In this document: piece after piece, positions 25,998 to 33,547 of the stretch
How positions within the stretch are numbered: position 1 is the first letter of the stretch
Layout: each line of letters starts with the position of its first letter
Assembly (NCBI GenBank): GCA_002482965.1
Contig: DLGZ01000048.1
Coordinates: 331,063-395,062 of the forward strand
Length of the DNA stretch: 64,000 nt
DNA from: Verrucomicrobiaceae bacterium UBA7681
GTDB lineage: Bacteria > Verrucomicrobiota > Verrucomicrobiia > Verrucomicrobiales > Verrucomicrobiaceae
Reading direction: 5' to 3'
The notes under the pieces: generated by a model
Database searches by the model: none
What the model was told of the DNA's origin: nothing
The model's input: only the letters and a program-made list of their open reading frames with translations
Position numbers and translations under genes: made by a program

Positions 25998-27808
25998 CAG
26001 ATGTTTCCTTTCTTCATTTCGTCCATCAGGTGATCGGCCATGCGCCATGCCAGCGCCATGATCGTGAGCGTGGGGTTCTTGTCCGCCGTGCTGGCAAAGG
26101 GCGCACCATCGGCCATGAAGAGGTTCTTCACATCCCATGTCTGGCTCCATTGATTCGACACCGAGGACTCACGATCCGCGCCCATGATCGCACCACCGAC
26201 TTCATGGATGACCGTCCCTCCTTGCCTGAGTAATTTAGTCTTCTCTTTTTCGGTCCGCGCTGACACTTTGCCACCCATGGCTTCGAGCAGTTCGCGGATG
26301 TGCTGCTGCTGGTGCTGTGCCTGGTTGAGTTCGAAGTCCGTCCACTTCCAGTGAAAGCGCAGCACCGGGATGCCCCACTGATCCTTCAGTTCGGGATCAA
26401 GTTCGCAGAATGAGCCGTCATTCGGCAGCATGGTGCCCTGAGCGCCGAAGCCGAGATGACAGCCATAGTAGCGCCGCGCCTCCTCCTTGAGCTTCGGGCC
26501 AAACAAGACGCCTTCGTGACCCAGCCGGCTCTCGATGCCGTTCAGCACCGTCAGTGATGGCATCTGTCTGCCGCTGGTGAACTCCAGATGATAGCCGCCA
26601 GGGAAACCGAGTTCACCTTTGCCATTCTGCGCATGCATCGTCCACGGCACATAGGCATGCGGACCACCGGCACCGTCTTCATTGTGGATCGGCATGCCCT
26701 CAAAGGCTGGAATGTGCGCGCTGAGACTGCTCGACACCGAATCGGTGATGTATTTACCCACCTTACCGCTGGAATTCGCGAGTCCTTGCGGGAAAGCATT
26801 CGACTTCGAGTTCAGTAACAGTCGCACCGACTCCTGTGAACTCGCGGCAAGCACCACAGCACGGCCTGTGGCATGCCCTTCGCTGCCGTCCACCTTGTTG
26901 ATGAAGGTGATGCCCGTGGCCCGACCCTGTTTGTCGAGCGTGACCTCACGCGCCATCGCATTCGGCAGGATGTCGAGATTCCCCGTGGCCAGCGCGGGCC
27001 GCAGATGCACCGTTTGCGAATCGTAGTTTGCCCGGATCGCGCAGCCGCGATGGCAGTCCGTCGCCCAAAAGCAGGGCGACCGCGTGCGCATGGAGTCCGC
27101 CAGAATGCTCTGCGCCTTCGCATTGCCCGGATGCAGCTTTGCCGGCAACGTGTCTGCATCCTGCGGTATCGTCAGCACCGCGCGATGAATCGAGGTCACA
27201 TGCGCGCCGACCTTCTTGCCATGCTTCTGAGCATAGAGTTCTCCTACACGCAGCTTGGGCGCTGGTTGCAGCACGCCAGGTGATGAATTCGGTGAATTTT
27301 CCAATCCTTCGTTGGTGCCAAATACGCCGATCAGCATCTCCACCTTGTCGTAGTAAGGCGCGATGTCGTCATAGCCGATCGGCCAGTCAAAACCGAGATC
27401 AAAGCGCATGCGCGGTTTGAAATCATAAGGCCCGTTCCGCAGGGTGATGCGACCCCAGTGGTTCGTACGTCCGCCCATCATGCGCTGCCGCCACCAGCGG
27501 AACTGGTCTTCGGGCTCCTTGTTTGCATTCGTGTAGGGTTCGCCAGGAATGTCCCAGCCGCTGTTGATTGAGCAGTCGTGGAAGCCGTACTGCTTGTCCG
27601 GCGTCTTCTCACCACGCAGCGGTGCCTGGCTAGGCAGTTGCAACATCGCCACCTCGGACTGCACATCAAACGAGCGTCCCGCTTCAAGAATGAGCACCTT
27701 CAAGCCCTCCATCGTCAGCGTGTATGCCGTCTGCCCGCCCCCTGCTCCCGAACCAACGATGACAACGTCATAGGAATCCTGGAGTTTGTCGGCGGTGATG
27801 AGTGGCAT
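25997..27808 (-). CDS. GMC-family FAD-dependent oxidoreductase
   Basis: A 603-residue flavoprotein. The FAD loop VVIVGSGAGGGQTAYTL is near residue 15. A GMC-type segment TDCHRGCAIRANYDSQTVHL is mid-sequence, and at the C-terminus are the active-site histidine in VIHEVGGAIMG and a second pair in FASTADKNPTLTIMALAWR. It resembles the large subunit of gluconate/fructose/sorbitol dehydrogenases, which oxidise sugars or polyols in the periplasm and pass electrons to cytochromes. No signal peptide is visible; export presumably occurs together with the TAT-bearing small subunit encoded next. It follows the DUF1552 gene by 40 bp, inside a run rich in haem-binding proteins. Confidence 0.9.
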   Translation of the reverse strand: MPLITADKLQDSYDVVIVGSGAGGGQTAYTLTMEGLKVLILEAGRSFDVQSEVAMLQLPSQAPLRGEKTPDKQYGFHDCSINSGWDIPGEPYTNANKEPEDQFRWWRQRMMGGRTNHWGRITLRNGPYDFKPRMRFDLGFDWPIGYDDIAPYYDKVEMLIGVFGTNEGLENSPNSSPGVLQPAPKLRVGELYAQKHGKKVGAHVTSIHRAVLTIPQDADTLPAKLHPGNAKAQSILADSMRTRSPCFWATDCHRGCAIRANYDSQTVHLRPALATGNLDILPNAMAREVTLDKQGRATGITFINKVDGSEGHATGRAVVLAASSQESVRLLLNSKSNAFPQGLANSSGKVGKYITDSVSSSLSAHIPAFEGMPIHNEDGAGGPHAYVPWTMHAQNGKGELGFPGGYHLEFTSGRQMPSLTVLNGIESRLGHEGVLFGPKLKEEARRYYGCHLGFGAQGTMLPNDGSFCELDPELKDQWGIPVLRFHWKWTDFELNQAQHQQQHIRELLEAMGGKVSARTEKEKTKLLRQGGTVIHEVGGAIMGADRESSVSNQWSQTWDVKNLFMADGAPFASTADKNPTLTIMALAWRMADHLMDEMKKGNI

Positions 27809-27848
27809 AGGATGGAATCAGAACTGGGAAACGATGAACGTGTGATTT

Positions 27849-29180
27849 TCAAACCTCTTCCAGCATCATTTTCGCATCGCCAAAAATTTTCGGATGCTGG
27901 CCCATCTTGTCCATCATGGACATGAAAAGGCGGCACATCTGGCGCTCGGGCTTGTCTTTGTAGTCGAGTGCTCGGCCACCCTGAAGCCGTCCGCCAGCAC
28001 CGCCGAGAATGATGACGGGAAGCTGGTCGTTGTCGTGCTTGGCACCGGCCATCATGCTGGAGCAGTGCATGAGCATGGTGTTGTCCAGCAGCGTGCGCGG
28101 GCCTTCCTGAATGGCGTCCAGCTTGCGCGCAAGGTAGGCCAGCTGCTCCATAAAGAACTGGTTCACCTTCAGCCAGTCTTCTCCGTCGCTGTGCGAAAGC
28201 AGGTGGTGGATCATATAGTCGATGCCATGACCTGCCTGTTGGACACTCGGCAGATTGGGGAAACGCAGGGCACTGTGATCGTTGTTCAGTTTCAGGGTGG
28301 TAATGCGCGTGGTGTCGGTCTGAAAGCCGAGCACGAGAAGATCCATCATGAGACGGATATGCTCGCCAATGTCCTGCGGAATGCCATCAGCAGGACGTTT
28401 GATATTCGGTTTGTCGAGCGTGGGCCTCCAGCCCTGCAATTCACCGCGTTTGCCGGCGTTCTCGATGCGCTTCTCCACATCGCGCACGGAATCGAGATAT
28501 TCGTCGAGCTTGCGCTGGTCATTGAGGCTGATCTCGCGCCGCAATTCCTGGGCATCTGCCAACACTGCATCCAGCACGCTCTTGTCAGCCGGTGACGCCT
28601 CATCCTTGAACAGACGATCAAAGGCCAGCGCCGGATAAAGCTCCAGCGGCGTCGGGGTCGTCGGTGAACTCCATGAAATGTGCGAACTGTAGAGCATGGA
28701 GTAATTTTTGTGCACCGACGGATTCGATTTCTCACACGCGAGCACGAGACTGGGCACCTTGGTGCTGCGGCCATAGGTCTGCGCCAGCACCTGATCAAAA
28801 CTCGTGCCCGAACGAATCTCGCCACCCGAAGCAATCGGCGCGCCCGAAAGCATGTTCCCCGTTTGCGACGAATGGATGTTCCCCTTCCGGGCCTCTTCAT
28901 GGTACAGGCCGCGCACAAACAGCATCTTCTCCCGAAACTCATGCAAGGGCTGCAACACCTTGCCCAGTTCCATCGCCTTACCTTCCCCCTTGGCCCACCA
29001 CTCCTTCGAATGAAAGCCGTTGCCGGAAAACGTCACGCATAGCCGCACAGGCGCTTCACTGGCCGGTTTGTCACGCTTCGGTTCATCGCCCCAGACATTG
29101 AAAGACTCCAGCCACGGCAGGGCCATGGAGACGCCTGTTCCGCGCAGGAAGGCGCGACGTGAAAAGCGGTGTGTGTTCAT
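27849..29180 (-). CDS. DUF1552 protein, TAT-exported
   Basis: A 443-residue DUF1552 protein. TAT motif FSRRAFLRGTG (arginines 8-9) precedes SMALPWLESF. Then come LCVTFSGNGFHSKEWW, LLFVRGLYHEEA-type segments, GNMLSGAP, SFDQVLAQTYG, ISLNDQRKLDEYLDSVRDVE and DTTRITTLKLNNDHS. The C-terminal part is YLARKLDAIQEGPRTLLDN, MLMHCSSMMAGAKHDNDQLP and IILGGAGG. Like DUF1501 it is thought to have an alkaline-phosphatase-like fold, and it commonly pairs with DUF1592 proteins. It follows the DUF1592 gene by 9 bp, which is that standard pair. Substrate unknown. Confidence 0.92.
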   Translation of the reverse strand: MNTHRFSRRAFLRGTGVSMALPWLESFNVWGDEPKRDKPASEAPVRLCVTFSGNGFHSKEWWAKGEGKAMELGKVLQPLHEFREKMLFVRGLYHEEARKGNIHSSQTGNMLSGAPIASGGEIRSGTSFDQVLAQTYGRSTKVPSLVLACEKSNPSVHKNYSMLYSSHISWSSPTTPTPLELYPALAFDRLFKDEASPADKSVLDAVLADAQELRREISLNDQRKLDEYLDSVRDVEKRIENAGKRGELQGWRPTLDKPNIKRPADGIPQDIGEHIRLMMDLLVLGFQTDTTRITTLKLNNDHSALRFPNLPSVQQAGHGIDYMIHHLLSHSDGEDWLKVNQFFMEQLAYLARKLDAIQEGPRTLLDNTMLMHCSSMMAGAKHDNDQLPVIILGGAGGRLQGGRALDYKDKPERQMCRLFMSMMDKMGQHPKIFGDAKMMLEEV

Positions 29181-29189
29181 GTGAATAAT

Positions 29190-32150
29190 TTAGTATTGAG
29201 CGATGGCATCTTTACCCCGCACTTCGCGAAACTGCGGACTTCTAACGATGAGTTCAATGAAAGTGCCGATGCGCTGATCACTCCGCACCATCGACTCAAT
29301 CAGCGGTCTGTCGGAGAGTTGCACGCTGCGCCCGAGCGCATAGCCGAGCAGCTTGCGACAGAACTGACGGAGGAAATCATCGCTGCGTTTATTGACGAGG
29401 TAATCGCGCAGATCATTAAGTCCATCGACGGATGTGCCGTCAGGAAGCACGGTTTTCGTGTCGGCTTTGCGGTCGCGACCGATGGCATCGAAACCTTCCA
29501 GCGCGAAGCCAAAGGGATCAATGCGACGATGGCAACCCGCGCAGTTTTCATCGCGGCTGTGGCGCTCGATAAGCTGACGTTCACTGAGCTCTGCGGGCGC
29601 TTCTTCGGGCAAAATGGGCACGCCCTTGGGGGGAATGGGCAGCTTGTCACCGAGGATGACCTCACTAAGCCAGGTGCCACGCAGGATGGCGCTGGTGCGT
29701 GAGGCACCGGATTGTTTCGCCAGCGTCGCCGCAAAGCCGAGAATGCCACCCCGCCCTTTGGACTGAATGCCCTCGAAGCGCTGCCAGCCATCACCTTGAA
29801 CATCGAGCGCATAGTGCTGCGCGAGGTTGGCGTTGACGAAGGTGTGATCGGCGTTGAGCAGCGAGAGCGCGCTGCGGTCATTTTGAAACAGATCAATGAA
29901 GAAACGAACCACCTCCTCCTGCATGTCGCCACGCAGGGAGATGAAGGTGGGGAAATGACGCTCGCTCTTTTCATCCAGCGTTTCGACATCGCGCACATGC
30001 AGCCACTGGCAGCCGAACTCCGTGGCGAGGCGGCGGATTTTATCGTCCTTCAGCATACGGCGGGCTTGCGCTGCGAGCACGACAGGATCATTCATCTTCC
30101 CAACAGCCGCGATTTGCTGAAGACCCGCATCCGGGGTCGATGACCAAAGGAAGTAACTCAACCGGGTGGCGATCTCCTGGTCGTTCACCGGCGCAGACTT
30201 GATGCCTGGGCTGGCCTTTTCACCGCGATAGAGAAACGCCGGAGCCACCAGCACACGAGCGATCACCATGCGCACCGCAGCAGCATCCGGCAGTTCCTGT
30301 TTGCGCAGCTTCTGGTAAAGAGTGCGCAGTTCATTCTGCTCAGTGGCGCTCAGCGGATGACGCCAGGCACGCCCGGCAAAATCGATCGCCGCCTGTATAT
30401 GCCCAGATTCGGCGGAGATCTGCTGCTGCTTGAACAGCTCGGCATCACGGTAAATCGGCTCACGCAGCGGCTCAAAGGCTTTGGGATCGGCGTCCTGAGT
30501 GGCGAACTGCCAGAGCTGCTCAAAGACATCGACCTGCTTCAGGGGGGCTTCACTGATGAAGCGCAGTTCGTCCCACAAGCGGTCAATTTCGGCACTTTGC
30601 TCCTTGTTAAGCATCAACCGCTTCAACTGCTCATCTTCGCGATAAAACAGCGTAAGCGTCACCACCTCATCCGCAGGAACGATCTTGGTGTAGCAAAGCG
30701 CAGCGGGAAACAGCGCACGGAATTCTGCGATCTGGGCGGTGAGTTGCTTCCGCATGTCGCTGTCGTCTCCCACGAGGATCGGTGCGTCGAAGCTCAGCGG
30801 CTTTTCACCATCCGACCATGTGCCTTTTTTTCCGGGTTTGTTGATGATGACTTTGCTGGCAACAAGCGCAGAAGGTGTGGCGGATTTTGTGGTCAGCACA
30901 CGTACTTGCACGGCCCCTTGGGAATCGGGATGCAGGCGCACATTGATGGCAAACTCGGCGTCTTTGCCAATGTCGACAGGCAGGACGGCTTCGTCACCGT
31001 TGATCGCGATTGGGTGGTCTTGCTGCCCCGCAGTGACAAGCCGGGCGTTTTCCCAAATGACGCTGGCCTGACCGATGGCGAATGAAGCCAAGTAAAGTTT
31101 GGTCGCGCCACTCGCGGGCAACTTGACCCGCAGCACCTCGCTAGCCGTCAGCGGCAGCACCGGCACCTGCCAGGACTTAGGCCCGTTGAGCTTGCCAATA
31201 TGCCCGATGCTGCTGAAGCGCCACAGCGCCTTCTGCCACTGTGTGATGGTTTCAGTCATCTGCGCCGCTGATGCACCCGCACGCCACTGCTGACGCACGA
31301 GGTCGAGAATGGCATTGGGCTCGGTTCCTTCCAGTGCTATGCGAAGTTTGCCGAGGTATTTGGGATTCAGCTTCGCAGCCATTTGATCATCCCGTGTCGC
31401 CGCGAGGTATTGCTCCAGGGGCAGGGTGCCGCTGTCACCTGTATCAAGATTGATGCCCTGCGCTTCCACCTTCGAACCACTGCCTGAGGCGGAAAACTGC
31501 GCATAAAATGCGCGGATTTTCGCCAGCGCCTCGTCCGTCCAGTCGCGCTGCGAAGTGCGTGAAGAAAAGTGAAATCCTTCCGGTGTCAAAACCGCGTGAC
31601 TGGCGATGTCCTTCGCCGCGTCAAGATACTTGCTCAGCAACGCAGGCGACATGACGAGCGCCGCCCCCGCATTGGTAAATCCTTCGCCTGCCGCGCCATC
31701 CACGGGAAACTCCTTCGCGGGATCAAGCGACTCCACACCGGTCAAATCACGAAGTGTGTAGGTATACTCCATGTTCGAAAGGCGGCGCAGCACCACGGGG
31801 CCGGGATCGCCAGCGCTCGCCAGAGCCACTTCCTCCAGCCGATCCTGCACCCATTTTATCAGCAGCTTTTTCTGTTCCGCAGAAAACTGCGGCTCTTTCT
31901 TCGGCGGCATCTCGCCCATGTGCATCTGCTCCAGCACGCCTTCCCAGATCATCGGCTCCCGCTTGATGTCGGCGACGGAAGTGAACCGCTCCAGATCAAG
32001 ATCCCCCTTCTGCTTCTTCGTTGAGTGGCACGAATTGCACCGCTCCTTTAGCAACGGCAGGATCGAGGTTTGAAAGTCGTCTGCACCAAATGCAACACCT
32101 TGAAGAACCATGCATGACGCGACGGCTCGAATTGAACTGAAAAACTTCAT
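29190..32150 (-). CDS. DUF1592-family multidomain cytochrome (PSCyt, DUF1587/1595/1592/1588/1585)
   Basis: A 986-residue exported protein. Signal region residues 1-22, N-terminal cytochrome with CNSCH at residues 38-42 and MHMGEMPPKKEPQFS. DUF1587 (LRRLSNMEYTYTLRDLTG) is near residue 135. A long beta-rich middle follows, then DUF1595 (FAGRAWRHPLSATEQNELR), DUF1592 (IATRLSYFLWSSTPDAGL), DUF1588 (GGILGFAATLAKQSGASRTS, with a second haem-like ENCAGCHRRIDPFGFALEGF) and DUF1585 at the C-terminus. This order is the full canonical set. The start codon overlaps the stop of the DUF1501 gene in ATGA, so DUF1501 and DUF1592 are translationally coupled; that joins two systems that usually stand apart. 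Confidence 0.92.
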   Translation of the reverse strand: MKFFSSIRAVASCMVLQGVAFGADDFQTSILPLLKERCNSCHSTKKQKGDLDLERFTSVADIKREPMIWEGVLEQMHMGEMPPKKEPQFSAEQKKLLIKWVQDRLEEVALASAGDPGPVVLRRLSNMEYTYTLRDLTGVESLDPAKEFPVDGAAGEGFTNAGAALVMSPALLSKYLDAAKDIASHAVLTPEGFHFSSRTSQRDWTDEALAKIRAFYAQFSASGSGSKVEAQGINLDTGDSGTLPLEQYLAATRDDQMAAKLNPKYLGKLRIALEGTEPNAILDLVRQQWRAGASAAQMTETITQWQKALWRFSSIGHIGKLNGPKSWQVPVLPLTASEVLRVKLPASGATKLYLASFAIGQASVIWENARLVTAGQQDHPIAINGDEAVLPVDIGKDAEFAINVRLHPDSQGAVQVRVLTTKSATPSALVASKVIINKPGKKGTWSDGEKPLSFDAPILVGDDSDMRKQLTAQIAEFRALFPAALCYTKIVPADEVVTLTLFYREDEQLKRLMLNKEQSAEIDRLWDELRFISEAPLKQVDVFEQLWQFATQDADPKAFEPLREPIYRDAELFKQQQISAESGHIQAAIDFAGRAWRHPLSATEQNELRTLYQKLRKQELPDAAAVRMVIARVLVAPAFLYRGEKASPGIKSAPVNDQEIATRLSYFLWSSTPDAGLQQIAAVGKMNDPVVLAAQARRMLKDDKIRRLATEFGCQWLHVRDVETLDEKSERHFPTFISLRGDMQEEVVRFFIDLFQNDRSALSLLNADHTFVNANLAQHYALDVQGDGWQRFEGIQSKGRGGILGFAATLAKQSGASRTSAILRGTWLSEVILGDKLPIPPKGVPILPEEAPAELSERQLIERHSRDENCAGCHRRIDPFGFALEGFDAIGRDRKADTKTVLPDGTSVDGLNDLRDYLVNKRSDDFLRQFCRKLLGYALGRSVQLSDRPLIESMVRSDQRIGTFIELIVRSPQFREVRGKDAIAQY

Positions 32151-33547
32151 GCCAAAATTTCCTTCACGACATTACCATACACATCCGTGAGCCGAAAATC
32201 GCGACCGAGATGCCGCCACGTCAGCTGTTCATGGTCAAGGCCGAGTTGATGCAAGATCGTGGAGTGAAGATCATGCAGATGAACTTTTCCGGATACGGGC
32301 CGGAAACCAAAGTCGTCGGTCTCACCGAAGGTGAATCCGGGTTTCACGCCGCCGCCGGCCATCCAGGTGCAGAAGCTTTCAGGCTGGTGCTCACGACCAT
32401 GTTTTTCGATGGGCGAGGTGCCGCTGAGGTCCTGACTCCAGGGCGTGCGGCCGAACTCACCACTCCAGATGACGAGCGTGTCTTCGAGCAGGCCGCGTGA
32501 TTTGAGATCTTTGATCAGCGCGGCGCAGGGCTGGTCGCTGGCGGCACAGCTTTTCGGCAGAGCGTCTCGGATGTTGCCATGATGATCCCAGCCACCCATC
32601 GTGACCTGCACGAAGCGCACGCCCGCTTCGCTCATCTTGCGCGCGAGAAGGCAGGCACGGGCGTTTTTGTCGGTGTCTTTGCCGCCGACGCCGTAGAGCT
32701 GCTTCGTCGCCTCGGACTCATTTGAGATGTCCACAAGTTCGGGTGCCGTCATCTGCATGCGGAAGGCGGTCTCCATGCTCTCGATCATGCCTTCCATGCG
32801 GGCGTCGGTCCCCGTCTGGTCGAGCAGGCGTTTGTTCATGCGCTGCGTGAAGTCGATGCGCGCACGCTGGGCCTTCGCATCGCCGGAGACATCGGCGAGG
32901 TAGTCGATGGGGGATTGTTTGTCGCTGGATGGAATAATGACTTTCGTGCCCTGATGAGCAGCAGGTAAAAACGACGAACCATAGAGTCGGGTGTCGCTGT
33001 CAGGATGAATCGAGATGAAACTCGGCAGGTTTTGATTCTCTGCACCGAGGCCGTAGCTGATCCATGAGCCTAGAGAGGGACGCACATCCGCCGTGACGCC
33101 GGTGTGAAACTGCAGCGCGGCAGGCTGATGCTGGTTGTTATCCGCATGCACGGCACGCAACAGGCAGATCTCATCCGCGATGCTGGCCGTGTGAGGCAGC
33201 AGATCGGAGATCATCATACCGGACTGCCCGCGAGGCTTTACTTCGCCGTGCGTGGCAAGCGCGAGGAACTTGTCCGTGCCGACCCGGAGCTCATTGGTGT
33301 TGATCGGTGCGCTGACCTTCTGGCCGTGCATGCGCTTGATGTAGTCCTTCGGATCGAACAAATCTGGCTGCGAAGGTCCGCCGGACATAAACAGAAAGAT
33401 CACGCGCTTCGCCTTGGCCGGAAAGCGTGGGGCTTTCACCGCAAGCGGACTCTGTGCGGCCTGAACGAGATCGTGCAAAGCGAGCGCACCGAAGCCGGTG
33501 GCGGTGCGCTGGAGCCATGAGCGGCGGGATATGAAGTTCGTATTCAT
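32147..33547 (-). CDS. DUF1501 protein, TAT-exported
   Basis: A 466-residue DUF1501 protein with TAT motif ISRRSWLQRTATGFG (arginines 8-9). Hallmarks in order: FLFMSGGPSQPDLFDPKDY, GGWDHHGNIRDALPK, WSGEFGRTPWSQD, GREHQPESFCTWMAGGG, TFGETDDFGF and HDLHSTILHQLGLDH. Two positions differ from most paralogues: SQP replaces SHI/SHL in the first motif, and GREH replaces GRDH in the late motif. Substrate unknown. Its ATG overlaps the PSD1 stop and its stop overlaps the DUF1592 ATG, both as ATGA, so three genes are tightly coupled. The C-terminal block closely resembles that of the DUF1501 at 4120-5532. Confidence 0.92.
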   Translation of the reverse strand: MNTNFISRRSWLQRTATGFGALALHDLVQAAQSPLAVKAPRFPAKAKRVIFLFMSGGPSQPDLFDPKDYIKRMHGQKVSAPINTNELRVGTDKFLALATHGEVKPRGQSGMMISDLLPHTASIADEICLLRAVHADNNQHQPAALQFHTGVTADVRPSLGSWISYGLGAENQNLPSFISIHPDSDTRLYGSSFLPAAHQGTKVIIPSSDKQSPIDYLADVSGDAKAQRARIDFTQRMNKRLLDQTGTDARMEGMIESMETAFRMQMTAPELVDISNESEATKQLYGVGGKDTDKNARACLLARKMSEAGVRFVQVTMGGWDHHGNIRDALPKSCAASDQPCAALIKDLKSRGLLEDTLVIWSGEFGRTPWSQDLSGTSPIEKHGREHQPESFCTWMAGGGVKPGFTFGETDDFGFRPVSGKVHLHDLHSTILHQLGLDHEQLTWRHLGRDFRLTDVYGNVVKEILA

